Below are positions 1-8,527 of a stretch of 35,594 nt of DNA, in pieces; positions within the stretch are counted from its first letter, which is position 1, and every line of letters starts with the position of its first letter. The stretch lies in the NCBI GenBank assembly GCA_007695345.1, contig REDZ01000097.1, positions 1 to 35,594 on the forward strand, given 5' to 3'. The notes under the pieces were generated by a model. That model saw nothing but the letters and a program-made list of their open reading frames with translations. It was not told the origin of the DNA and did no database searches. Source of the DNA: Paracoccaceae bacterium (GTDB taxonomy: Bacteria > Pseudomonadota > Alphaproteobacteria > Rhodobacterales > Rhodobacteraceae). A program made the position numbers and the translations under genes.

Positions 1-77
1 TCATCGGACTTTACCAGATCCCGATGTATCTGACGCCGCTGGTGATGGGCTGGGTCTATCGCCGCATGGAACCCTGA
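1..77 (+). CDS. C-terminal fragment of an unidentified, probably membrane, protein
   Basis: An open frame enters from the left edge (codons in phase from position 3) and ends at TGA 75-77. About 24 residues are visible. They are hydrophobic with two prolines and end in a basic, polar tail (YRRMEP), which would suit the last membrane segment of an integral membrane protein. Too little is present to name a family. About 85 nt separate it from the DadA-like gene on the same strand. Confidence 0.5.
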   Translation, partial: IGLYQIPMYLTPLVMGWVYRRMEP

Positions 78-162
78 CCGGCGACGCTGCCCCCGCGCCA
101 TATGGACAAGCCCGCGCCCGGCCACTAATCCGGTGAGTGCTTTGCACAGAACCGGGTCCGCC

Positions 163-1446
163 ATGCACGACCACAACACGCACATGCCGCGCCATGTCGC
201 CGTCATCGGTGCCGGGATCGTTGGCGTTGCAACCGCTGTCTGGCTGCAACGCCACGGCCACCGCGTCACACTGATCGACCGCGAGGGGCCAGCCGCAGGG
301 GCCAGCTTCGGCAATGGCGGGGTGCTTGCCTCCAGCGCCGTGGTGCCTGTGACGGTGCCGGGCATCTGGGCGCGGGCGCCGCGCATGTTACTGGACCCGC
401 GCCAGCCGCTGTTTCTGCGCTGGGGCTATCTGCCGCGCCTGGCGCCCTGGCTGCTGCGCTACCTGTCACGCGCGAATGACGCCGATGTGCGACGGATCGC
501 AGCCGCCCTGACCGGGCTGATCGGCACATCGCTCGATGATCATCAGGCGCTTGCGCAGGGAACGGAGGCAGAGAGCCTCGTGGTGCCCTCTGAATACAGC
601 TATCTCTATCGCGACCGGGCAGCCTATGACGCCGATTCCTATCTCTGGCAGATACGCCGCGCCCTTGGCTTTCACTGGGACGAGTTGGAGGGCACAGCCG
701 CCCGCGAACTGGACCCTGCGCTTGGCCCCGATGTCGGATTTGCCGTGCGCTTGCCGGGCCATGGGCGGATCAGCGATCCCGGCGCCTATGTGGAACGGCT
801 GGCCGCCCATGTCACCGCGCAGGGCGGGCAGGTGCTGCGCGCCGAGGTTCGTGACTTCACGCATGAGGAGGGGCGGCTGACCGGGCTGCGGCTGAGGGGC
901 CGGGACGGACGGCGCGACACGCTGAGCTGTGACACCGCCGTGCTGGCGGCCGGGGCGTGGTCCGGACATCTGGCCGCAAAACTTGGTGTGTCCCTCCCGA
1001 TGGAGAGTGAGCGCGGCTATCACATCGACCTGTGGGAGCCGTCGCAGCAGTTGCGCGCACCAGTCATGGTGGCCGCAGGCAAGTTCGTCGCCGTCCCGAT
1101 GGAGGGGCGTTTGCGCCTTGCGGGTGTGGTGGAATATGGCGGGGTGCAGGCGGGCGCATCGCGCGCGCCTTTCGCGCTCTTGCGGCGCAATCTGGCCCGG
1201 ACCTTCCCTGACCTGCGCTGGCGCGAAGTGACCGAGTGGATGGGCCACCGCCCGGTGACCGCCGATTCACTGCCGCTGATTGGTCCTGCGCCCGGGATGC
1301 ACGGGGTCTGGCTGGGGCTGGGGCATCAGCATATCGGGCTGACAGGGGGGGCGCGCACCGGACAGGTGCTGGCGCAGATGATCTCTGGCCAGCAGGTGAA
1401 CCTGCCGCTGGAGCCCTACGCGCCCCACAGGTTTCAGCGCCGCTGA
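163..1446 (+). CDS. DadA-like FAD-dependent D-amino acid dehydrogenase/oxidoreductase
   Basis: The protein is a flavoprotein of the DAO/DadA family, which oxidatively deaminates D-amino acids or related amines and passes electrons to the respiratory chain. The N-terminus has the Rossmann ADP-binding motif VIGAGIVGVATA followed by an acidic strand end (LIDRE). Next comes a FAD-contact segment, AGASFGNGG, typical of DadA. The C-terminus has the family signature GHRPVTADSLPLIGP and the flavin-closing segment LGLGHQHIGLTGG. Length (about 427 residues) fits DadA, which is near 420-435. The start is uncertain: GTG 133, ATG 163 and ATG 184 are in frame and none has a clear Shine-Dalgarno site. I took ATG 163, which leaves a short polar leader before the nucleotide-binding strand. 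Substrate specificity cannot be read from the sequence. A racemase partner is not visible nearby. Confidence 0.85.
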   Translation: MHDHNTHMPRHVAVIGAGIVGVATAVWLQRHGHRVTLIDREGPAAGASFGNGGVLASSAVVPVTVPGIWARAPRMLLDPRQPLFLRWGYLPRLAPWLLRYLSRANDADVRRIAAALTGLIGTSLDDHQALAQGTEAESLVVPSEYSYLYRDRAAYDADSYLWQIRRALGFHWDELEGTAARELDPALGPDVGFAVRLPGHGRISDPGAYVERLAAHVTAQGGQVLRAEVRDFTHEEGRLTGLRLRGRDGRRDTLSCDTAVLAAGAWSGHLAAKLGVSLPMESERGYHIDLWEPSQQLRAPVMVAAGKFVAVPMEGRLRLAGVVEYGGVQAGASRAPFALLRRNLARTFPDLRWREVTEWMGHRPVTADSLPLIGPAPGMHGVWLGLGHQHIGLTGGARTGQVLAQMISGQQVNLPLEPYAPHRFQRR

Positions 1447-1454
1447 ATGCAGAA

Positions 1455-1485
1455 CCGCCCGCTGGCCTGGTTGACCTGCGGGCGG
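1455..1485. terminator. Hairpin between convergent dadA-like gene and icd
   Basis: CCGCCCGC (1455-1462) pairs perfectly with GCGGGCGG (1478-1485) across a 15-nt loop, in the 61-nt gap between two convergent stop codons. There is no clear T-run on either side, so it may be a weak or Rho-assisted bidirectional terminator. Confidence 0.4.
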
Positions 1486-1507
1486 CAGATTGGCGAAGCG
1501 TGACACC

Positions 1508-3715
1508 TCAGCCGATGATCGCGTTCAACCGGGCAGAGGGGCGCATGACCGCCGCGGTCTTGACCGGGTCGGTGTGGTAATACCCGCCCAGATCGACCTC
1601 TTTGCCGCGATCTGCACGCAACTCGGCAGTGATGGTTTCCTCGTCTTCGGTCAGGGCCTTTGCCACCGGGGCGAAATGCGTCGCAAGCTCCGCGTCCTCG
1701 TTCTGGTCGGCCAGAGCCTGCGCCCAGTAGCGGGCAAACCAGTAATGGCTGTCGCGGTTATCCGCCTCACCCGGTTTGCGGCGGGGCGAGTTGTCATTGT
1801 CCAGATAGCCCTGCGTCGCAACATCGACCGCGTCGCCCAGAACCTTCGCCTTGGGATTGCCCTTTACCTCTGCCAGAAAGCGGAAACTCTCGCCCAGCGC
1901 GCAGAACTCGCCCAGGCTGTCCCAACGCAGATGGTTCGTCGCCACCAGCGCTTGCACATGCTTGGGGGCAGACCCGCCCGCACCGGTTTCAAACAGCCCG
2001 CCACCCTGCATCAGCTTGACGATGGACAGCATCTTGGCCGAGGTGGCCAGTTCCAGAATGGGAAACAGATCCGTCAGGTAATCGCGCAGCACATTGCCGG
2101 TTATGGCAATGGTGTTCTCGCCCTTTGTAATCGTCTCGAGGCTGGCACGGGTCGCATCGCGCGGCGACATGATCTCGAACCGGTCCGCAACGCCCTTCGC
2201 TGCCAGGATCGGCTTGACATAGGCGATCAACTCGGCGTCATGGGCGCGGTTTTCATCCAGCCAGAAGATTGCGCGATACCCGGTCGCGGCCTGCCGGTCG
2301 ATGGCGAGTTGCACCCAATCCTCGATCGGGGCCTTGCGGGCCGAGGCAGAGCGCCAGATGTCACCGGCTTCGACCTTGTGCTCATGCAGCACGGTGCCAT
2401 CATCAAGCACCATCTGCACGGTGCCATCCGAGGGGATCTCGAAGGTGGTGGGGTGGCTGCCATATTCCTCGGCCTTCTGCGCCATCAGCCCGATATTCTG
2501 GACAGTCCCGGCCGTCGCAGGGTCCAGCGCGCCGTTTTCCTTGAAGAAGCGGATTGTCTCATCATAGACCGGCGCGTAGGAGCTGTCGGGGATGACACAA
2601 TTGGTGTCATGCTCCTGTCCATCGGGGCCCCAACCCTTGCCGCCACCCCGGATAAGCGCGGGCATGGACGCATCGATAATGACATCCGAGGGCACATGCA
2701 GATTGGTGATCCCGCGATCGGAATCAACCATATACATCGGCGGGCGGGCGTCGCGTACGCGCTCGATCTCGGCCAGGATGTCGGCCTCGCCTTTCACCCG
2801 CTCCAGCAGATCCCCCATTCCTGAATTGGGGCTGACACCCAGCGCGTCCAGCCGGTCGCCGAACTTCTCGAAAACAGGCTTCAGCCAGGCGCGAACGGCA
2901 TGACCAAAGATGATCGGATCAGACACCTTCATCATCGTGGCCTTCATGTGCAACGAAAACAGCGTGCCCTCGGCCTTGGTCTTTTCAATCTCGTCTTCCA
3001 GAAACGCAGACAGCGCCCTGGCCGACATATATGTCGCGTCCACCACGGTACCCGCAGGATAGGACACGCCGGATTTCAGAACTGTCTCGGACCCGTCAGC
3101 CGCTTTCAGCACGATATTGGCGCTGGCGGCCTTGTCCAACGTGGCCGAAACTTCGTTCGAGAAGAAATCACCCGCTTGCATGTTTGAAACGCGGGTCTTG
3201 CTGTCCGCCACCCATTTTCCCATCCGGTGCGGGTTGGACTGCGCGAATGTCTTGACGGCAGCAGCGGCGCGGCGGTCGGAATTGCCCTCGCGCAGCACCG
3301 GGTTCACGGCCGACCCCTTGATCGAATCGTAGCGCGCGCGCGCATCCTTTTCCGCGTCGGTCTGCGGCTTTTCGGGGTAATCCGGCAGCGCATAGCCCTG
3401 CCCCTGCAATTCGCGGATTGCTGCAACAAGCTGCGGGACCGATGCCGAGATATTCGGCAGCTTGACGACATTCGCTTCCGGCGTCTTCACCAGCTCGCCA
3501 AGCGCTGCCAGATCATCGGTGATGCGCTGGTCTTCGGTCAGATACTCGGGAAAGGCCGCGATGATCCGCCCGGCCAGCGAGATGTCGCGCGTGCCGATCG
3601 TGATACCCGCCGCATCAGCAAAGGAGCGGATGATCGGCAGTAACGAGGCCGAAGCCAGCTCGGGCGCTTCGTCAACCTTTGTATAGATGATGTCAGGTCT
3701 GGTGTTATCGGTCAT
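1508..3715 (-). CDS. icd: NADP-dependent isocitrate dehydrogenase, monomeric type
   Basis: The enzyme converts isocitrate to 2-oxoglutarate and CO2 with NADP+ in the TCA cycle. It is the large monomeric form (735 residues here, family usually about 740), not the dimeric form near 400-420 residues. Family landmarks visible are the N-terminal [14 protein letters not shown], a central GMGDLLERV segment, [18 protein letters not shown], and the [16 protein letters not shown] motif near the C-terminus. The start is ATG 3715, preceded by GAGGTGG six bases upstream. A longer reading to 3748 has no ribosome site. The gene lies downstream of leuB on the same strand, 229 nt away, with its own probable promoter and an operator-like palindrome in the gap. 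Confidence 0.96.
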   Translation of the reverse strand: MTDNTRPDIIYTKVDEAPELASASLLPIIRSFADAAGITIGTRDISLAGRIIAAFPEYLTEDQRITDDLAALGELVKTPEANVVKLPNISASVPQLVAAIRELQGQGYALPDYPEKPQTDAEKDARARYDSIKGSAVNPVLREGNSDRRAAAAVKTFAQSNPHRMGKWVADSKTRVSNMQAGDFFSNEVSATLDKAASANIVLKAADGSETVLKSGVSYPAGTVVDATYMSARALSAFLEDEIEKTKAEGTLFSLHMKATMMKVSDPIIFGHAVRAWLKPVFEKFGDRLDALGVSPNSGMGDLLERVKGEADILAEIERVRDARPPMYMVDSDRGITNLHVPSDVIIDASMPALIRGGGKGWGPDGQEHDTNCVIPDSSYAPVYDETIRFFKENGALDPATAGTVQNIGLMAQKAEEYGSHPTTFEIPSDGTVQMVLDDGTVLHEHKVEAGDIWRSASARKAPIEDWVQLAIDRQAATGYRAIFWLDENRAHDAELIAYVKPILAAKGVADRFEIMSPRDATRASLETITKGENTIAITGNVLRDYLTDLFPILELATSAKMLSIVKLMQGGGLFETGAGGSAPKHVQALVATNHLRWDSLGEFCALGESFRFLAEVKGNPKAKVLGDAVDVATQGYLDNDNSPRRKPGEADNRDSHYWFARYWAQALADQNEDAELATHFAPVAKALTEDEETITAELRADRGKEVDLGGYYHTDPVKTAAVMRPSARLNAIIG

Positions 3716-3782
3716 GGGGGGCCACCTCTCTTGGATTGTGCGCACCATAGGCGAAATCGACGCTCAGGTAAACAGTGCACAA

Positions 3783-3792
3783 TGGTATACAA
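3783..3792. promoter_or_regulatory. GntR/FCD-type operator-like palindrome upstream of icd
   Basis: TGGTATACAA (reverse TTGTATACCA) fits the T-N-GT-N-N-AC-N-A pattern known for FadR/FCD-type GntR regulators. The surrounding 14 nt (3781-3794) are palindromic at 12 of 14 positions. It lies about 70 nt upstream of the icd start codon. On the minus strand a possible -35/-10 pair (TTTACC, 17 nt, TATGGT) lies between it and the start codon. No GntR gene is in the window, so the regulator is unknown. Confidence 0.3.
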
Positions 3793-3844
3793 TTATTTTT
3801 CTGCACCGCGGCATCAGGGATCAACGCGCTTTATGACACGGACT

Positions 3845-3869
3845 CTGCCCCTGCCCTTCGCAGGGGCAG
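3845..3869. terminator. Perfect 10-bp hairpin downstream of leuB
   Basis: CTGCCCCTGC (3845-3854) and GCAGGGGCAG (3860-3869) form a perfect 10-bp stem with a 5-nt loop, about 75 nt past the leuB stop codon. No T-tract follows on the minus strand. It abuts the G-quadruplex stem-loop at 3869-3918, and the two together may end leuB transcription. Confidence 0.4.
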
Positions 3870-3918
3870 CGCCCGCGAGGCGTGCAAGGGCGGGTGGGTG
3901 GGCACCCCGAGCGGGCGC
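3869..3918 (+). repeat. Stem-loop with a G-quadruplex motif in its loop (copy 1)
   Basis: GCGCCCGC (3869-3876) pairs with GCGGGCGC (3911-3918). The stem continues imperfectly through opposed GA/GA to GTGC (3882-3885) with GCAC (3902-3905). The loop holds GGGCGGGTGGGTGGG (3888-3902), four G3 tracts joined by single bases, the pattern expected to give a very stable parallel quadruplex. The G-rich strand is the template strand for leuB transcription. A second element of the same design lies at 15996-16074. Confidence 0.6.
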
Positions 3919-3944
3919 TTACCCCGCCCGAAGTCACGACTGCG

Positions 3945-5048
3945 CTACTGGCTGGCGTCAAGCGCCGCCAGAATCGCATCCCCCATGCCAGAGGTCGAGA
4001 CCGGCGTGCCACCGTCTGGCCCCATCAGATCAGCGGTCCTCAACCCGTCGGCCAGCACGCGCTCTACAGCAGCTTCCAGCCGCGCAGCCTCGCCCCCCTG
4101 ATCGAAGGAATACCGCAGCGCCATGGCGAAACTCAGGATACAGGCGATCGGGTTCGCCTTGCCCTGCCCGGCAATATCGGGGGCGGAACCATGGACCGGC
4201 TCATAGAGCGCCTTGGGCCGGCCATTCGCCATCGGCGCGCCAAGGCTTGCCGAGGGCAGCATGCCAAGGCTGCCGGTCAGCATGGCCGCCAGATCCGACA
4301 GCAGATCGCCAAACAGGTTGTCAGTCACGATCACATCGAATTGCTTGGGCCAGCGGGTCAACTGCATCGCGCCCGCATCGGCATACATATGGCTCAACTC
4401 GACCTCGGGGTAGTCACGGCCCACTTCCGTCACGACATCGCGCCACAGAATGCCCGATTCCATGACATTGGCCTTTTCCATCGAACAGAGCTTCTTGCCC
4501 CGCTTCATGGCCAGATCAAAGGCTGACCGCGCGACCCGCGCAATCTCGGATTCGGTATAGCGCTGGGTGTTGATCCCGACCCGTTCATTGCCTTCCTTGA
4601 AAATCCCACGCGGTTCGCCGAAATAGACGCCCGAGGTCAGTTCGCGCACGATCATGATGTCCAGACCCGCCACGACATTCTTCTTCAGCGACGAAAAATC
4701 CGCCAGCGCGTCGAAACACTGCGCCGGGCGCAGGTTCGAGAAGAGGTCCATCTCCTTGCGCAGCCGCAGAAGGCCCCGCTCGGGCTTCACGCTGAAATCC
4801 AGATCGTCGTATTTCGGTCCGCCCACGGCCCCAAGCAGCACGGCATCGACTTCTTGCGCGCGGGCCATGGTGTCATCATGCAGCGGCGTGCCATGTGCAT
4901 CATAGGCACAGCCGCCGACAAGATCCTCGCTGACATCGAAGGCCAGTCCACGGTTTGCACCGAACCAGTCGATGATGCGGCGCACCTCGGCCATCACTTC
5001 GGGGCCGATCCCGTCGCCGGGCAGAATGAGCAGGGATGGATTGGGCAT
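3945..5048 (-). CDS. leuB: 3-isopropylmalate dehydrogenase
   Basis: This is the third enzyme-level step of leucine biosynthesis: oxidative decarboxylation of 3-isopropylmalate with NAD+ in the cytoplasm. The protein opens with [14 protein letters not shown]. It carries the family segments [25 protein letters not shown] and the metal and cofactor loop [20 protein letters not shown], followed by [12 protein letters not shown]. Length is 367 residues, normal for LeuB. ATG 5048 is preceded by AAAGGAC with correct spacing. The GTG six codons upstream lacks that site. It is not beside leuC or leuD in this window. A good promoter lies about 30 nt upstream. Confidence 0.97.
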   Translation of the reverse strand: MPNPSLLILPGDGIGPEVMAEVRRIIDWFGANRGLAFDVSEDLVGGCAYDAHGTPLHDDTMARAQEVDAVLLGAVGGPKYDDLDFSVKPERGLLRLRKEMDLFSNLRPAQCFDALADFSSLKKNVVAGLDIMIVRELTSGVYFGEPRGIFKEGNERVGINTQRYTESEIARVARSAFDLAMKRGKKLCSMEKANVMESGILWRDVVTEVGRDYPEVELSHMYADAGAMQLTRWPKQFDVIVTDNLFGDLLSDLAAMLTGSLGMLPSASLGAPMANGRPKALYEPVHGSAPDIAGQGKANPIACILSFAMALRYSFDQGGEAARLEAAVERVLADGLRTADLMGPDGGTPVSTSGMGDAILAALDASQ

Positions 5049-5076
5049 GTCTGGTCCTTTTCTCACGACGCGACTT

Positions 5077-5105
5077 CGCTAGCTTGTGCCCGGCGGGGCG
5101 TCAAG
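5077..5105 (-). promoter_or_regulatory. Candidate sigma-70 promoter of leuB
   Basis: On the minus strand TTGACG (5105-5100) and TAGCGA (5082-5077) are separated by 17 nt. A transcript would start near 5070, giving a leader of roughly 20 nt before the leuB ribosome site. No leader peptide or attenuator is visible in that short leader. Confidence 0.4.
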
Positions 5106-5118
5106 GCAGCGCCCGCTT

Positions 5119-5146
5119 TGGCAAAACCGGCATTTGTGATATCCTG
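5119..5146 (+). promoter_or_regulatory. Candidate sigma-70 promoter of the small gene at 5175
   Basis: TTGGCA (5119-5124), a 16-nt spacer and TATCCT (5141-5146) make a good match to the sigma-70 pattern. It is divergent from the leuB promoter. It is placed to start RNA about 20 nt before the strong GGAGGAGGAG ribosome site at 5162-5171. Confidence 0.4.
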
Positions 5147-5174
5147 CCCCAGGTTTTCCATGGAGGAGGAGAGC

Positions 5175-5357
5175 ATGAGCCGTCACCTGATCGACCAGCC
5201 CCGCGACAGCCATACGGGCAATATTGGCCAATTCATACGCATCGCGCGCAGCCTGCTGCCACAGATGTCCCCCCGGAAAATGCTGGCAAGGAAACGCAAC
5301 ATGCCCAGCCAGCGCGCTGCGGCATTTGCGACGCTGGAGCGCAAGCGCGACGCCTGA
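5175..5357 (+). CDS. Small basic protein of unknown function (60 aa)
   Basis: I do not recognise this protein. ATG 5175 follows a very strong, purine-rich ribosome site (GGAGGAGGAG), and a promoter-like pair lies at 5119-5146. Together these make a real gene more likely than chance. The product is rich in Arg and Lys (SPRKMLARKRNM, TLERKRDA), with an amphipathic middle (IGQFIRIARSLL) that could be a helix. It has no signal peptide, cysteine pair or membrane segment. It could bind nucleic acid or a partner protein, but that is only a guess from charge. It precedes the glycosyltransferase gene by 65 nt on the same strand and could be co-transcribed. Confidence 0.55.
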   Translation: MSRHLIDQPRDSHTGNIGQFIRIARSLLPQMSPRKMLARKRNMPSQRAAAFATLERKRDA

Positions 5358-5377
5358 GTCTGGCCAAAACCCCATAA

Positions 5378-5419
5378 TCTGCTATCCCCTCGGGACGAAA
5401 CACCCATTCGGATAGCAGA
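5378..5419 (+). promoter_or_regulatory. 10-bp stem-loop just before the glycosyltransferase start
   Basis: TCTGCTATCC (5378-5387) pairs perfectly with GGATAGCAGA (5410-5419) across a 22-nt loop. The right arm ends three bases before the GTG start at 5423 and includes the only ribosome-site-like purines (GGATAG). The hairpin could therefore limit translation of the next gene or end transcripts from the small gene upstream. No T-run follows. Confidence 0.4.
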
Positions 5420-5422
5420 CCC

Positions 5423-6391
5423 GTGACACCACAGATGGATGCCGTCGTGATCGGCCGCAATGAAGGGCAGCGCCTGTCGCTTGCCCTGAACGCAGTGGTC
5501 CCGCATGCGCGCCGGGTCATCTATGTCGATAGCGGCTCGCATGACGAGTCCGTTGCGCGGGCGCACGCCATGGGGGCCGAGATTGTCGCGCTCGACCCTG
5601 TGCGCCCCTTCAGCGCCGCGCGGGCGCGCAACGAAGGATTCGCCGCGCTGGGGCCCGCGCGCGCTGCATTCGTGCATTTCGTCGATGGCGATTGCATCCT
5701 GCAGCGCGACTGGCCGCAGACCGCCCATGCGTTTCTGCAAGACCACCCCGAAGCGGGACTTGTGATCGGGCGCTATGCCGAAGAGCAGCCTGACAGCTCG
5801 CCTTATAACTGGTTGACCGATTGGGAATGGCAGAAGCCCACCGGGCCCTGCGCGGGCGGGATCGGCACTTTTCTGACCCGCAGCACCGCCTTCGAGCAGA
5901 CGGGCGGGTTCCGTGACACCATGATTGCCGCCGAAGATGACGAGATGTTCCTGCGCATGCGCAAGGCGGGCTGGCAGACATGGGCGATCGATGCCCCGAT
6001 GGTGCGTCATGACGTGGCGCTGCATGCCTTTGGCAACTGGAACCGGCGCATGATCCGCGCGGGCCACAGCTTTGCCGAACTGGGCGCCCTGCATCCCGGC
6101 GCAGCCCGCGCGGCCCGGCGTCGCGCGCTGGTCTGGGGCGGGGCCCTGCCCGCGCTGGCACTTGTCCTTGCTGCTGTCTGGCCCCCCGGCGTGATCGGCA
6201 TTGCGGCGCTCTACGCCATGTCCATCATGCGCCAGGCCCTGCGGTTCAGGCACATGGGCCTTGCGCAGAAGCGGGCCGTGCTTGCGGCCGGGCTGGTCAT
6301 GCTCAGCAAATTCTCGAATCTTTGGGGAATGGGGCAATACTGGTGGCGCAGGCTGCGCCGTCAGGATGCCCAAATCATCGAATACCGCTGA
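5423..6391 (+). CDS. Family 2 glycosyltransferase with C-terminal membrane segments
   Basis: The protein has a GT-A fold: it opens with MDAVVIGRNEGQRL and continues with YVDSGSHDES. It has a DxD-type metal/sugar-nucleotide motif in FVDGDC and an acceptor-site acidic cluster AAEDDEMFLR, all normal for GT2 enzymes that move a sugar from a nucleotide donor. After about residue 230 there are one or two hydrophobic segments (WGGALPALALVLAAVW and the following GVIGIAALYAM), suggesting attachment to the inner membrane with a cytoplasmic catalytic domain. The start may be GTG 5423 or ATG 5435; neither has a strong ribosome site. The Gfo/Idh/MocA-SDR fusion follows after 33 nt, pointing to assembly of a surface glycan or glycolipid. 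Donor and acceptor are unknown. Confidence 0.85.
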   Translation: MTPQMDAVVIGRNEGQRLSLALNAVVPHARRVIYVDSGSHDESVARAHAMGAEIVALDPVRPFSAARARNEGFAALGPARAAFVHFVDGDCILQRDWPQTAHAFLQDHPEAGLVIGRYAEEQPDSSPYNWLTDWEWQKPTGPCAGGIGTFLTRSTAFEQTGGFRDTMIAAEDDEMFLRMRKAGWQTWAIDAPMVRHDVALHAFGNWNRRMIRAGHSFAELGALHPGAARAARRRALVWGGALPALALVLAAVWPPGVIGIAALYAMSIMRQALRFRHMGLAQKRAVLAAGLVMLSKFSNLWGMGQYWWRRLRRQDAQIIEYR

Positions 6392-6424
6392 CGCGTAACG
6401 CCGAATCACCACACAGGGGGCCGT

Positions 6425-8524
6425 ATGGCATCTGAGGACATATCCGTAGGTCTGGTCGGGGCGGGCTATATCGCCGGATGGCACGCCGACGCCCTGCGCC
6501 TTGTGCACGGCGTGCGGCTGGCCGCTGTCTGCGACCCGTCACGCAGCGCGGCAGACGCGCTGGCAACGGCCCATGGCGCGCAGGCGTTCGGCAGCCTTGA
6601 GGAGATGCTGCAGGCCGGTGTCTGCGATGCGGTCCACATCCTGACACCGCCCGCGCTGCACGCGCCCCTGACCCTCGCCGCGCTGGAGGCCGGGCTGCAT
6701 GTGCTGGTGGAAAAGCCCTTCGCGACCTCGACCTTGGACGCGCAGGCGATGCAACAGGCCGCCGAAAAGGCCGGGCGCAGGCTGGGCGTGAACCATAATT
6801 TCCTGGGCCTGCCCGCATATCACCGGCTGCGGCGGGCGATGGGCGATGGCCTGATCGGGCGCGTCGATCAGGCCGCGATCCACTGGCATTTTCCGCTGCC
6901 GCCTTTGCGCACCGGCCCGTTTGGCCTGTGGATGCTGCAAAGCCGCGACAACCTGATGCTGGAACTGGGGCCACATCTGCACGCCTTTGCCCATGACCTG
7001 TTCGGCCCTTTGCGAGAGATCGACTGCCGCCTGCTGCGCCCCGTCACTCTGCCGACCGGCTGCACCTTGCCGCAGGGCTGGCGCGTCCACGCCCGCGCGG
7101 GCGACACGGAACTGACGCTGTCGGTATCCCTGACCGAAGGGGCGGATGACCGGTCCGTCACCCTGCGCGGTGTGGCGGGCAGCGCACGGCTGGATTTCGC
7201 GGCCGATACGCTGATCGTGCAGCGGGGCAATGCCTCGGACATCATCCTGAACCCCTTGCGGGCAGAGATGGCGCAGGCAGGCGCACATCTGCGCGAGGGC
7301 GCGCGCAATGCATGGGTGCAGTTGCGCTCGCTCAACCGTCGGCAACCCTATGCGCTGGGGTTCGAAGGGGTGTTCAGCGCATTCTACGGCGCGATCCGTT
7401 CGGGGGCCGAAACACCGAAATCCATCGATGCAAATGCCGCTGTCGCTGTCATGCAGGATATCGACAAGCTGCGTGCCAGTCTGCCACCTGCGCCCGCCCG
7501 TCCGCAGCCCGCATCCGCTGCGAGCGGGGCGCCCGATGCGCTGATCATCGGCGGCACGGGCTTTCTGGGGCGTGAACTTGTGCGCCAACTGACGGCACAG
7601 GGCCAGCATGTCGCCGTGCTCAGCCGGGCACAGGCCAATCCCTTTGCAGGATTGGAGGGGCAGGTGACGATGATCTCCGCCTCGCTGCAGGATGAGGAGG
7701 CGCTGGTCAAGGCGATGGGCGGCATCCGCACTGTCTATCATCTGGCCAAGGCCGAGGCGCAAAGCTGGGACGCCTATCTGAAAAACGATGTCGAGGTGAC
7801 CGAACGTCTGGCGCGCGCCGCGCTGCAGGCCGGAGTCGCGCGGTTCATCTATACCGGCACGATCGCGTCCTATGACGCCTCGAACCCCGCGCAAACGATC
7901 ACCGAGGATACGCCCTTTGGCGACATGTCGGCCCGCAACCTCTATGCGCGGTCCAAGGCACTGTGCGAATCCCGCCTGCTGGCCCTGCATCGCGACCGGG
8001 GGCTGCCGCTGGTGATCGCGCGGCCGGGGATAGTGGTCGGGCCTGGCGGGCCGTTCCAGCACTGGGGCATCGGGCGCTGGCATGGCGCTGGTGCCGTGCG
8101 CATCTGGGGCAACGGGCACAACAAACTGCCCTTCGTACTGAATGAGGATGTGGCGCAGGCACTGGTGCTGATGTCGGACAAGGCCGGGATCGAGGGGCAG
8201 AGCTTCAACCTTGTCGGCCCACCCATGCTGAGCGCGCGCGACTGGTTCGCCGCCATCGCACAGCTGACCGGGACGCGGGTTTCGGTCTCGGCCGGGAACC
8301 TGACGCTGTTCTGGGCGGGGGACATGGTCAAATACACCCTGAAACGGCACGTCTTGCGGCGCGGCGGGCTGACCCGGCCGCAACTGCGCGACTGGCGGTC
8401 GCGCGCACATCTTGCGCGGTTTTCCAATGCGCGCGCGCTTTCAGAGCTTGGCTGGGCGCCCGAGGATGATCGCACGCGCTTTCAGCGCCGCGCGATAGAC
8501 GCAAAGGCGCTGTTCGGGTTCTGA
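6425..8524 (+). CDS. Fusion of Gfo/Idh/MocA oxidoreductase and NAD-dependent epimerase/dehydratase (SDR)
   Basis: Two complete nucleotide-binding enzymes lie in one 699-residue chain. Residues 1 to about 350 are a Gfo/Idh/MocA-type sugar oxidoreductase: dinucleotide motif VGLVGAGYIAGWHA and the catalytic-lysine segment VLVEKPFA. Residues about 375 to 699 are an extended SDR: ALIIGGTGFLGREL, the HLAKAEA strand, a Thr/Ser-rich TGTIAS segment and the catalytic YARSK motif (YxxxK). An Ala/Pro-rich linker (PPAPARPQPASAASGA) joins them. Such enzymes oxidise or epimerise nucleotide-linked sugars or polyols in making cell-surface sugars. The glycosyltransferase immediately upstream supports that. ATG 6425 is preceded by AGGGGG. 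Both active sites look intact. The substrate is unknown. Confidence 0.88.
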   Translation: MASEDISVGLVGAGYIAGWHADALRLVHGVRLAAVCDPSRSAADALATAHGAQAFGSLEEMLQAGVCDAVHILTPPALHAPLTLAALEAGLHVLVEKPFATSTLDAQAMQQAAEKAGRRLGVNHNFLGLPAYHRLRRAMGDGLIGRVDQAAIHWHFPLPPLRTGPFGLWMLQSRDNLMLELGPHLHAFAHDLFGPLREIDCRLLRPVTLPTGCTLPQGWRVHARAGDTELTLSVSLTEGADDRSVTLRGVAGSARLDFAADTLIVQRGNASDIILNPLRAEMAQAGAHLREGARNAWVQLRSLNRRQPYALGFEGVFSAFYGAIRSGAETPKSIDANAAVAVMQDIDKLRASLPPAPARPQPASAASGAPDALIIGGTGFLGRELVRQLTAQGQHVAVLSRAQANPFAGLEGQVTMISASLQDEEALVKAMGGIRTVYHLAKAEAQSWDAYLKNDVEVTERLARAALQAGVARFIYTGTIASYDASNPAQTITEDTPFGDMSARNLYARSKALCESRLLALHRDRGLPLVIARPGIVVGPGGPFQHWGIGRWHGAGAVRIWGNGHNKLPFVLNEDVAQALVLMSDKAGIEGQSFNLVGPPMLSARDWFAAIAQLTGTRVSVSAGNLTLFWAGDMVKYTLKRHVLRRGGLTRPQLRDWRSRAHLARFSNARALSELGWAPEDDRTRFQRRAIDAKALFGF

Positions 8525-8527
8525 TGC

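Noticed and set aside
1490-2824. A 444-codon plus-strand open frame
   Set aside because: Antisense to icd, which is unambiguous.
5183-6508. A 441-codon minus-strand open frame
   Set aside because: Antisense to the glycosyltransferase; typical shadow composition.
6539-8410. A 623-codon minus-strand open frame
   Set aside because: Antisense to the Gfo/Idh/MocA-SDR fusion, whose motifs are intact; no domain seen in the shadow.
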